From the NCBI GenBank assembly GCA_947479075.1, contig CANJZR010000322.1:1-5004 (forward strand): 5,004 nt of DNA, read 5' to 3'. Each line of letters begins with the position of its first letter. The stretch's first letter is position 1. The stretch comes from Planctomycetaceae bacterium (GTDB taxonomy: Bacteria > Planctomycetota > Planctomycetia > Planctomycetales > Planctomycetaceae). The translations under genes and the position numbers were made by a program. Of this stretch, positions 1 through 5,004 are shown in pieces. The notes beneath the pieces were generated by a model. It made no database searches. It was given only the letters and a program-made list of their open reading frames with translations, and was not told the DNA's origin.

Positions 1-662
1 CCGTGATCTTCCTGACAACAGGCTTCCTCGATGACCGTCTGGTCTCCTGGTGGGACGAGATCGCCTGGATCGTGAAGAATTCGGGTCGATCTGAGCTGAA
101 GCTGCCTGATTCGTGGGAACTTGAACCCTTACCACTGACGAACGGGCATTTGCAGTTGTCGATTCATCGCCTGCTGCGGTTGGCCAAACTAATTCCGCCC
201 AGCTCGCTCCAGAAGCTGCTGAACGATCTCGCAGAAGCTGCGGGAACTGGACGCGCCCCACAAAACTCCGAGACAGCTCCCTGGTTGACCTGGGACATGG
301 TGCGTGAGATGCGTCGTGGCGGGATCGACTTCGGCGGACACACCATCACTCACCCCGTCCTCTCGGCCTGCACACTCGAGCAGCAACGCGAAGAGATCAT
401 GGTGTCTAAGCAGCGTATCGAGCAGGAGTTGGGAGAACTGATCACCGTCTTCAGCTATCCGATCGGACAGCCCTGGTCCTTCAACGCCGACTCGATGAGT
501 CTCGCCCGGGAAGCGGGTTACCAGTACGCGTTCAGTTTCTATCCCGGCTATTCCACTTACAGATCTGACAAGTTCGACATGCGCCGAGTCGCCGTCGAAC
601 CACGCATCCAGTTGCAGGAAATCAAAGCGGTCGTTCAGATGCCGCGGTTCTTTACGCTTTAA
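1..662 (+). CDS. Polysaccharide deacetylase (NodB-like) family protein, 5'-truncated by the window edge
   Basis: Probable metal-dependent carbohydrate esterase (CE4/NodB fold) that removes acetyl groups from a cell-wall or extracellular polysaccharide. The reading frame is open to the left edge; whole codons start at base 3. The first visible residues, IFLTTGFLDD, match the strand that normally follows the catalytic Asp-Asp motif, so the true start and that motif lie outside the window and the GTG at 3 is not a real start. Counting from base 3, residues 108-120 carry the second motif (GIDFGGHTITHPV) with the metal-binding histidines H113 and H117. FSYPIGQPW at 150-158 corresponds to the RxPYG-type motif, and AGYQYAFS at 171-178 to the next conserved strand. 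A stretch of about 60-70 residues with WWDEIAWIV separates the first strand from the histidine motif, longer than in minimal NodB proteins. Such insertions occur in deacetylases of exopolysaccharide loci, but the substrate here is unknown. Family assignment is firm; catalytic competence cannot be judged without the 5' end. Confidence 0.9.
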   Translation, partial: VIFLTTGFLDDRLVSWWDEIAWIVKNSGRSELKLPDSWELEPLPLTNGHLQLSIHRLLRLAKLIPPSSLQKLLNDLAEAAGTGRAPQNSETAPWLTWDMVREMRRGGIDFGGHTITHPVLSACTLEQQREEIMVSKQRIEQELGELITVFSYPIGQPWSFNADSMSLAREAGYQYAFSFYPGYSTYRSDKFDMRRVAVEPRIQLQEIKAVVQMPRFFTL

Positions 663-692
663 TGCGGATTCAAAATTGTTTTGCACGGAGTC

Positions 693-714
693 GGACAGAC
701 ATTCCTGTCTGTCC
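693..714. terminator. Hairpin between convergent genes, possible bidirectional terminator or dispersed repeat
   Basis: The arms GGACAGACA and TGTCTGTCC form a perfect 9-bp stem around a TTCC loop, 31 nt after the deacetylase stop and 59 nt beyond the ispF stop. Its position between two converging genes suits transcript termination or 3'-end protection. No run of T follows the stem on either strand, so it is not a canonical intrinsic terminator. It could equally be a copy of a dispersed palindromic repeat. Confidence 0.5.
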
Positions 715-721
715 TGGGCCA

Positions 722-735
722 AGAGACCGGTCTCT
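722..735. repeat. Perfect 14-bp palindrome AGAGACCGGTCTCT
   Basis: The two halves AGAGACC and GGTCTCT are exact reverse complements with no spacer. The palindrome lies 7 nt after the 693-714 hairpin in the same convergent gap. It may add to 3'-end structure of either transcript, or bind a dimeric protein. No function can be assigned from sequence alone. Confidence 0.4.
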
Positions 736-772
736 CGTCGCTCATGTTGTCACCGAAAACGCAGCTCGCCGC

Positions 773-1297
773 TCAGGCCTGATAGAGCAGCACCACAGCT
801 GAGGCGTCGACGGACTCTTCGTGCCCCACCGGTCCGACCCGCTCACCGGTTTTCGCCTTCACATTCACACAGCTGCCATCCACACCGAGCAATTCAGACA
901 CGCGGACGGCGATCTGCCGCTTGTACGGGCTGAGCTTGGGACGTTGGGCGAAGACTGTGCAGTCGACATTTCCGACTCGCCATCCTCGCTCTTCCATCAT
1001 ACGCACCGCCTCTCGCAGGAAGACCGATGAATCGGTCCCGCGATATCGAGGATCGGTGTCAGGAAACCATTCGCCGATGTCTCCTAGCGCCAGTGCTCCC
1101 AGAATTGCATCCGTAATCGCATGCAGCAAAACATCCCCGTCACTATGAGCCACGAAACCCTTCTCGTGCGGGATCTCAATCCCACCGATGATGAGCCGCA
1201 GCCCTGCCTCCAGTCGATGCGTATCGTGTCCCAATCCCACACGCCAAGGGGGGAACAGGACGGGACGATCGCCAGTTTGTGAGGAGTTGTCAGTCAT
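773..1297 (-). CDS. ispF: 2-C-methyl-D-erythritol 2,4-cyclodiphosphate synthase
   Basis: Cytosolic enzyme of the non-mevalonate (MEP) isoprenoid pathway. It cyclises 4-diphosphocytidyl-2-C-methylerythritol 2-phosphate to 2-C-methylerythritol 2,4-cyclodiphosphate with release of CMP, and in known members is a zinc-dependent homotrimer. The 174-residue product shows the family motifs in order: GLGHDTHRL (21-29) with metal ligands D25 and H27; HSDGDVLLHA (51-60) with the third ligand H59; GDIGEWFPD (72-80); NVDCTVFAQRPKLSPY (110-125); and NVKAKTGERVGPVGHEE (145-161). In the last motif the E. coli-like TTTE is KTGE, which keeps the second Thr and the Glu; Lys at the first position also occurs in other IspF proteins. 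The N-terminus is about 17 residues longer than usual. No clear ribosome-binding site precedes the ATG, and a GTG at residue 20 is a possible later start. It converges with the deacetylase and diverges from the zinc-ribbon gene, so it is probably transcribed alone. Confidence 0.95.
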   Translation of the reverse strand: MTDNSSQTGDRPVLFPPWRVGLGHDTHRLEAGLRLIIGGIEIPHEKGFVAHSDGDVLLHAITDAILGALALGDIGEWFPDTDPRYRGTDSSVFLREAVRMMEERGWRVGNVDCTVFAQRPKLSPYKRQIAVRVSELLGVDGSCVNVKAKTGERVGPVGHEESVDASAVVLLYQA

Positions 1298-1371
1298 GCA
1301 GGTAGCTTACTCGGGCAAGGTCTGATTCGCATCGGTGGCAGCCCGGAGTGGTGCGAGATCGACCAACCTCT

Positions 1372-1387
1372 CCATGAATATTCATGG
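1372..1387. promoter_or_regulatory. Perfect 16-bp palindrome CCATGAATATTCATGG, candidate operator
   Basis: The halves CCATGAAT and ATTCATGG are exact reverse complements with no spacer. The site lies near the middle of the divergent gap, 75 nt from the ispF start and 92 nt from the ATG of the opposite gene. Length, symmetry and position suit a binding site for a dimeric transcription factor controlling one or both genes. No regulator gene is visible in the window, so this is inference. Confidence 0.45.
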
Positions 1388-1438
1388 TATTACGTCGCGC
1401 TTGTGAATCGTCGAATTGCCGGATAGCGTGAGCACTAC

Positions 1439-1467
1439 TGATCAATACATCCCATCTTCTTGATCAA
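1439..1467 (+). repeat. Two direct TGATCAA copies 22 bp apart, upstream of the zinc-ribbon gene
   Basis: TGATCAA occurs at 1439-1445 and again at 1461-1467, close to two helical turns apart and therefore on the same DNA face. Each copy contains the palindrome TGATCA. The second copy ends 12 nt before the ATG at 1480. They could be part of a promoter or operator, but such short motifs also arise by chance. Confidence 0.25.
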
Positions 1468-1479
1468 GTGAGTTATTTC

Positions 1480-2505
1480 ATGTCAGAACACATCATATGT
1501 CGATGTCCGTTTTGCAGAGTGAAACTGAAACTCGGTAACCCCCAGCTTGAGGGTAAGAAAATCAAATGCCCCAAATGCGCTGAACCATTTGTCGTCGCCG
1601 CGATTTCAGAGACTTCCGTTGATCAGGACAGCCCGACAACTGTATCCAGATCCAAACCCGTCGCCTCGATTCCCTCTCGCGTGGAGAAGAAACCTGCGTC
1701 CAAGCCTGTGCCAGCTGATGATGACTGGCTGAATGATCTGGGTGACATTGAGGACAGCCCCGGCAAACTGCCGCCGATCGTAAGGAAAAAGAAAAAGAAG
1801 CAGGCACCGGAAGAAATCGGCGAACGGAAGCGCTCGAAAGAGGGGCGGGAGCTGCCGCTGGTCGTGCACTACCTGATGATGGCGGGAACGGGTCTCATCG
1901 GAGGCTTAATCGGGGCAGCGATCTGGGCGGGGCTGATCTACTTTACGGGATTTGAAATCGGTTATGTCGCAGTGTTTGTCGGCTTCCTGTCGGGTGTGGG
2001 AGTCCGCTTCGGCGCTAACCAGTGGGACCATGGGCTCGGACCAGGCCTGGCAGCAGTCGCAGTCGCCATCCTGGCCCTGATTGTGGGGAAGATCGCTGGC
2101 ATTCAGCTGATCATCCAGAGGGAACTGGGAAACTTGCAGGCCCAGAACATACCTGCCATCCATGAGAACATCTTCATTGCCGCACTGGCCGAGGAAATCA
2201 AAGCGGCTCAACCGAACGCCGAGGCTGCGGGACCTCCAAATACGCCCGCCCAGGTGGACGAGGAGGTGTTCGAACCGGAGAAACTCTCTCAGCAATACCC
2301 CCCGGAAATCTGGAATCAGGCAAAAGCCCAATGGGATGACGTACCTGACGCGAAGAAGAAGGAGATTCTGGACGAAGGTGCCGAGCAGATTCAGGAACTC
2401 GCCAAGCCCAATCTGAGCTTACTTTTCGGCCCCTTCGACATCCTCTGGTTTTTCCTGGCCATCGGGGCGGCATTCCGGGCTGCCACAGGAGGACAGGAAG
2501 AATGA
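1480..2505 (+). CDS. Zinc-ribbon (MJ0042-type) multi-pass membrane protein of unknown function
   Basis: Function not recognised. The 341-residue product starts with a CxxC-x17-CxxC zinc ribbon (C9, C12, C30, C33), the pattern of MJ0042-type ribbons frequent in Planctomycetes. Next comes a polar, probably disordered linker rich in Pro, Asp and Lys (about 45-122), ending in runs of basic residues including RKKKKKQ (102-108). Three hydrophobic segments follow, at about 133-155, 162-179 and 190-212, rich in Gly and Ala. A charged, mostly helical region (about 215-310) contains PPEIWNQAKAQWDDVPDAKKKE and leads to a last hydrophobic stretch (about 312-335) with FDILWFFLAIGAAFRAA. The ribbon and basic linker are probably cytoplasmic, anchored to the inner membrane. 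I chose the ATG at 1480 because AAGTGAG lies 7 nt upstream and the ribbon follows directly; an in-frame GTG at 1468 would add four residues. The gene is transcribed away from ispF and ends 3 nt from the folK stop. Confidence 0.85.
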   Translation: MSEHIICRCPFCRVKLKLGNPQLEGKKIKCPKCAEPFVVAAISETSVDQDSPTTVSRSKPVASIPSRVEKKPASKPVPADDDWLNDLGDIEDSPGKLPPIVRKKKKKQAPEEIGERKRSKEGRELPLVVHYLMMAGTGLIGGLIGAAIWAGLIYFTGFEIGYVAVFVGFLSGVGVRFGANQWDHGLGPGLAAVAVAILALIVGKIAGIQLIIQRELGNLQAQNIPAIHENIFIAALAEEIKAAQPNAEAAGPPNTPAQVDEEVFEPEKLSQQYPPEIWNQAKAQWDDVPDAKKKEILDEGAEQIQELAKPNLSLLFGPFDILWFFLAIGAAFRAATGGQEE

Positions 2506-2508
2506 CGC

Positions 2509-3219
2509 TCACTTATCGGCCACGAACGGTTCATCCAGCAGAGCAGTCAACGTCTCGCTGACGATTCGGCGAGATTCGCTGAGATCATCAGGTACTGCAA
2601 TCTCGAACGATCCCCGAGCGGCGATCTCTGGAGAGACAAATCGCACGGCATAATGCGCCCGGGGTTCCACCCATCGAATGAGCGTGCCAAACCGGTCGTG
2701 GATCTCTCCTTCCACAACGGCATCCCTCGCCAGATCACCTGACCACGACACCGGCAATGGCCGGGGAATGAGCCTGGCACGCAGTGCATCGAACGTCACC
2801 CCCAGACCTGGGTGCAGCATCTGACCAGCCACCTCGCACACGGGATCGAGAACGAATCGCCGACTCCAACAGAAAGGATGCGGCACCTGCAAACGTGGAT
2901 GGTCAACCCGCCAGAGTCGGTAAACGACCAGATCCAGATCAATGGGCCGCGGTGTCCAATGACCGGTCCGCTGTCGTCCGAATTCCGCCTCAACCTCAGA
3001 CATCCGCTGCAACAGTTGGGTCGGCGTCAGTTCGCAACGCAGACGTGCTGCTGCATTGAGGAACCGGCCTTCACAGCCGACGGGTTCGGTCGAGTACCAC
3101 GCGCTGACCTGTTCGACTTCCAGGCCAGACGTTTCGTGGAGTCGCCTCAGCGCCGACTCTCCGGTTGATCGTACGTCTCCCAGGTTGCCACCGAGAGCAA
3201 TCACCACAGGGACCGACAT
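2509..3219 (-). CDS. folK: 2-amino-4-hydroxy-6-hydroxymethyldihydropteridine diphosphokinase (HPPK) with C-terminal extension
   Basis: Cytosolic folate-pathway enzyme that transfers pyrophosphate from ATP to 6-hydroxymethyl-7,8-dihydropterin, giving the substrate of dihydropteroate synthase. The 236-residue product shows the HPPK features in order: VIALGGNLGD (6-15); SAWYSTEPVGCEGRFLNAAA (39-58), the pterin-binding region; and RTGHWTPRPIDLDL (84-97), with the family's conserved Trp (W88), Arg (R91) and metal-binding aspartates D94 and D96. VPHPFCWSRRFVLDPVCEVA (112-131) is the typical late motif. Ordinary HPPKs are about 160 residues; here roughly 80 further residues (about 155-236) follow, which I cannot assign to a known domain. 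GGAG lies 6 nt before the ATG and supports this start. The gene follows plsC by 45 nt on the same strand, so cotranscription is likely. It converges tail to tail with the zinc-ribbon gene, with only 3 nt between the stops. Confidence 0.93.
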   Translation of the reverse strand: MSVPVVIALGGNLGDVRSTGESALRRLHETSGLEVEQVSAWYSTEPVGCEGRFLNAAARLRCELTPTQLLQRMSEVEAEFGRQRTGHWTPRPIDLDLVVYRLWRVDHPRLQVPHPFCWSRRFVLDPVCEVAGQMLHPGLGVTFDALRARLIPRPLPVSWSGDLARDAVVEGEIHDRFGTLIRWVEPRAHYAVRFVSPEIAARGSFEIAVPDDLSESRRIVSETLTALLDEPFVADK

Positions 3220-3225
3220 CGCATG

Positions 3226-3229
3226 CTCC
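3226..3229 (-). promoter_or_regulatory. Ribosome-binding site of folK
   Basis: Read on the minus strand, GGAG stands 6 nt before the folK ATG. It is the best Shine-Dalgarno match in the window and decides the start codon. It lies in the 45-nt gap after plsC, consistent with separate translation initiation from a shared transcript. Confidence 0.6.
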
Positions 3230-3264
3230 AGACGGAAGGGAGACTCGCTTCAAGCACTGGGCGA

Positions 3265-3969
3265 CTACTGTCGATGCGCATAAGCCTGATCGAGGCAGAC
3301 CTGCATCGATTCCCGGGTCCACGCCAGAAGTTCGGCTTCCCGCCCTGGCTGAGACAACTCAGCCAGTCGGACGGGATCCATCGGCTGGCCGAAGACCACG
3401 CGGATCTTACCCGGACGGGGAAACTTTGCATCGCGAGGGAAAGACTCAAACGCTCCCGCCACTCCGACAGGGATGACCGGGACCTTCGCTCGGCGGACCA
3501 GTGAAACGAAGCCCGGCTTCATCTCACGCATCTTTCCGTCGGTGGAGCGTGTTCCCTCGGGAAAGATGCCCACGAGAAAACCATGTTCCAATCGACGGAT
3601 CGATTCCCGCAGACTTTCAGTTCCGCCGCGCTCTCGGCTGATCGGGATCACATAGGTTCGCCGCAGGAGCCAACCCATCATGGGAATGCGAAACAGATTA
3701 TCGCGGGCCACATAACTGACCGGACGAGGGAGCGGCAACCCAACCATCAGCGGATCAAGAAAACTCTGATGATTGATCAGCAGCAGCGCCCCGCCTTGGG
3801 GGAGATTCTCCATCCCGAAGGCTCGCATCCGAAACCAGATCGTAAAGAAGAACTGCGCGATCTGCTGAGCGCTAAACCAGACCCAATTCCGGCGCAACGG
3901 GTCCGGGAGCGGTGTGCGCTCAACAGGAGCCGATGGCTGTTGGGTTGGTTGAGGAGTGACTTCGGACAT
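3265..3969 (-). CDS. plsC: 1-acyl-sn-glycerol-3-phosphate acyltransferase (lysophosphatidate acyltransferase family)
   Basis: Probable membrane-associated acyltransferase that acylates the sn-2 position of lysophosphatidic acid to make phosphatidic acid, the precursor of membrane phospholipids. The 234-residue product shows the PlsC motifs: NHQSFLDP (66-73), the HX4D catalytic block with H67 and D72; VIPISRERGG (107-116), the second block; FPEGTRS (136-142), the glycerol-phosphate binding block; and VPVIPVGVAG (163-172), the fourth block. A hydrophobic, aromatic segment near 30-46 may anchor the protein to the inner face of the membrane. The first 28 residues are Pro-rich and polar, probably disordered. 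No strong ribosome-binding site precedes the ATG, but no better start keeps the domain intact. It is the first gene of the probable plsC-folK unit. PlsC-like proteins can also acylate other lysolipids, so the exact substrate is inferred from the family. Confidence 0.9.
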   Translation of the reverse strand: MSEVTPQPTQQPSAPVERTPLPDPLRRNWVWFSAQQIAQFFFTIWFRMRAFGMENLPQGGALLLINHQSFLDPLMVGLPLPRPVSYVARDNLFRIPMMGWLLRRTYVIPISRERGGTESLRESIRRLEHGFLVGIFPEGTRSTDGKMREMKPGFVSLVRRAKVPVIPVGVAGAFESFPRDAKFPRPGKIRVVFGQPMDPVRLAELSQPGREAELLAWTRESMQVCLDQAYAHRQ

Positions 3970-4148
3970 CTGGCGAACGATACGAAAAGGGATATGTCAC
4001 GCACATTAGATCACATTCCCCGCCATTGAAAACAATCAGCCAGCAGAACCCATGTCAGGCACCAGTAAACTGCCCCGACGTTCGGGTGAGACCCCGCCTG
4101 GACAGCAGGGAGTTGTCCGTCTGACGGTGTGGCAAAGATCGGACGACG
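3970..4148. other. Intergenic region upstream of plsC, probable plsC-folK promoter region
   Basis: No credible gene is seen here. The short open frames that cross it on both strands lack start signals or known motifs and run through the terminator. The promoter of plsC should lie here because the upstream gene ends in a strong terminator. On the minus strand TTTTCA and TCTAAT, 16 nt apart about 30-60 nt before the start codon, are a weak candidate pair. Confidence 0.35.
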
Positions 4149-4181
4149 AAAAAAGAGAGCTGCCCGGGTGGGCAGCTCTCT
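4149..4181 (-). terminator. Rho-independent terminator of the Arg/Pro-rich gene
   Basis: Read on the minus strand, a perfect 12-bp GC-rich stem (AGAGAGCTGCCC pairing with GGGCAGCTCTCT) closes an ACCC loop and runs directly into a T tract (TTTTTT, first T inside the stem). It starts about 45 nt after the stop of the repetitive gene. The T tract is on the minus-strand side only, so it terminates that transcript and insulates plsC from it. Confidence 0.9.
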
Positions 4182-4226
4182 CAGAGTGTCGACTGGTGTC
4201 TGGAGATCAAGTATCAACAGAGTCAA

Positions 4227-5004
4227 TCAGCCTTGACCTTTCCGATGTCGTCCTCCCCCTGCTCCTCCACCAGCGCCTCCACCGGGATGACGTGGAGCTC
4301 GCTCAACAGGAGCATGTCTCTCAACCGGCGTTTGACGCTGAACGGGAGCCCGATCGATCTGGCGGGGTGCTCGGTCGACTGGAGCATGTCGTTCCACCTG
4401 ACGGGGTGCCCGGTCGACTGGAATCTGTCGTTCGAACTGCCGGGTAGGACGTTCCACAGGGGCTCGTTCCACTGGAGTTCGATCGACTCGCGGTGCCCGT
4501 TCCACGGGCTGGCGTGGAGTCCCCACCGAGGGGTTGTCGACGCGGGGAGAGATGTCTCGTTCCCGAATCGTTCGCTCACGCACAACACCGTCATTCGGTG
4601 GAGTGCGATCCTTCCCTCGAGGGGGCGCATTGATCACCGCATCCGGTGTGGGCGCGACCCGTTCCCGACCCGCTGCTTCCATTCCCTGCCGACGTCCCAG
4701 CGCGTTCTGCCGAATCTCTGCCTGGCGGGCAGCTGCAGCGTCGCGACGATCGTTTGGCTCGGGGGCCTTCGAAGGATCAGGTCGATTCGATTTACCATCC
4801 TTCTCCACCTCACGTGCCCGATCCACGACAGAGGGTGTCTGACCCACGTCGGCCTTTCCGCCACGAGCTGGTCGCTCACGATCCATCCCCGCGGGACCGC
4901 GGGGGGAACGGTGATCGATTCCTCGATCCGCCCCATTCGGACGATTGGAATCACCCAATTTCCCATTGGGCAGCTGATCGCCGGGAGTGCGGCCCATTTC
5001 GTGA
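4227..5004 (-). CDS. Arg/Pro-rich, repetitive, probably disordered protein, 5' end beyond the window
   Basis: Function not recognised. The frame is open to the right edge. An ATG at 4997 would give 256 residues, but two more codons upstream are open and no start signal can be seen, so the gene probably continues. With residues numbered from that ATG, about 1-160 are polar and rich in Arg, Pro, Asp, Asn and Gly, with no hydrophobic core. Residues 164-236 are degenerate repeats of the types PVERAPR, PVDRAPRQ and PTRQFER. Residues 239-249 are GGGAGGGAGGG, followed by the basic tail RHRKGQG. There is no membrane segment and no cysteine in this part. The composition suggests an intrinsically disordered, strongly basic tail that could bind nucleic acid or anionic polymers; this is inference. 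A shadow reading can be excluded because the amino-acid repeats are coherent in this frame and a strong terminator follows the stop. Any functional domain would lie in the missing N-terminal part. Confidence 0.75.
   Translation of the reverse strand, partial: HEMGRTPGDQLPNGKLGDSNRPNGADRGIDHRSPRGPAGMDRERPARGGKADVGQTPSVVDRAREVEKDGKSNRPDPSKAPEPNDRRDAAAARQAEIRQNALGRRQGMEAAGRERVAPTPDAVINAPPRGKDRTPPNDGVVRERTIRERDISPRVDNPSVGTPRQPVERAPRVDRTPVERAPVERPTRQFERQIPVDRAPRQVERHAPVDRAPRQIDRAPVQRQTPVERHAPVERAPRHPGGGAGGGAGGGRHRKGQG
4290..4508 (-). repeat. Degenerate tandem repeat coding for PVERAPR/PVDRAPRQ units
   Basis: About 73 codons encode units of roughly 5 to 13 residues built on P-V-(E/D)-R-(A/T/H)-P. 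The DNA copies differ at synonymous and non-synonymous positions, so the array is old or under selection at protein level. Unit length varies, which argues against a simple microsatellite. The array ends just before the Gly-rich segment. Confidence 0.7.
4887..4904. repeat. GC-rich inverted repeat CCCCGCGG-GA-CCGCGGGG inside the Arg/Pro-rich gene
   Basis: Two perfect 8-nt arms flank a GA spacer, within codons for the SPRGPAG stretch. It could form a stable hairpin in RNA or DNA. Since Pro, Arg and Gly codons are made of such bases, chance in biased coding sequence is a sufficient explanation. Confidence 0.3.

Larger units (their letters stand above)
1298..1479. promoter_or_regulatory. Divergent intergenic region between ispF and the zinc-ribbon membrane gene
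   Basis: This gap must hold the promoters of both flanking genes, as they are read away from each other. I find no convincing -35/-10 pair on either strand. Its clearest content is the perfect palindrome at 1372-1387 and two TGATCAA copies near the right-hand gene. No small ORF with a good start signal is apparent. Confidence 0.5.

Noticed and set aside
189..722. Long minus-strand open frame opposite the deacetylase
   Set aside because: It is the antisense of a clearly conserved deacetylase frame, shows no family motif and runs over the stop and the intergenic hairpin.
1906..2331. Minus-strand open frame inside the zinc-ribbon membrane gene
   Set aside because: No recognisable domain; the + strand frame has the zinc ribbon and coherent hydrophobic segments over the same bases.
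2812..3168. Plus-strand open frame opposite folK
   Set aside because: Antisense of the conserved HPPK motifs, with no independent start signal or known motif.
3583..4029. Plus-strand open frame opposite plsC
   Set aside because: Lies over the catalytic motifs of plsC and looks like a composition-driven shadow.
4011..4226. Minus-strand 71-codon frame after the repeat gene
   Set aside because: It spans the terminator hairpin and its T tract, so it would hardly be transcribed whole; its sequence shows no known motif.
4052..4447. Plus-strand open frame crossing the terminator into the repeat gene
   Set aside because: It reads through the intrinsic terminator stem and then the antisense of the repeat array, with no motif or good ribosome-binding site.
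4290..4508. CRISPR-like or non-coding tandem array
   Set aside because: Repeats are short, uneven and degenerate, keep one reading frame and show no unique spacers of constant length, so they are protein-level repeats.

Overview
The window looks like chromosomal DNA of a planctomycete-type bacterium. The basis is moderately GC-rich sequence, mostly single genes in alternating orientation, an MJ0042-type zinc-ribbon membrane protein of the kind common in Planctomycetes, and housekeeping enzymes with N- or C-terminal extensions. This assignment comes from general family knowledge and style; no ribosomal RNA or other decisive marker is present.

Layout from left to right: (1) the 3' part of a polysaccharide deacetylase on the + strand, ending at 662; (2) a short convergent gap with a 9-bp hairpin and a 14-bp perfect palindrome; (3) ispF on the - strand (773-1297), the MECDP synthase of the non-mevalonate isoprenoid pathway; (4) a divergent gap of about 180 bp with a perfect 16-bp palindrome and a pair of TGATCAA repeats; (5) a + strand gene (1480-2505) for a zinc-ribbon protein with several membrane segments; (6) folK on the - strand (2509-3219), whose stop lies 3 nt from the stop of the preceding convergent gene; (7) plsC on the - strand (3265-3969), 45 nt upstream of folK and probably cotranscribed with it; (8) a gap with a textbook intrinsic terminator (4149-4181) on the - strand; (9) the 3' part of a long, basic, Arg/Pro-rich repetitive gene on the - strand, running off the right edge.

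The genes do not form one pathway. IspF makes an isoprenoid precursor, FolK a folate precursor, PlsC phosphatidic acid for membrane lipids, and the deacetylase probably modifies an exported or cell-wall polysaccharide. The plsC-folK pair is the only convincing operon. I see no mobile element, CRISPR array, tRNA or rRNA, and no clear sign of a new multi-gene system. The least explained items are the zinc-ribbon membrane protein, the C-terminal extension of FolK, the repetitive Arg/Pro-rich protein, and the palindrome in the divergent promoter region.
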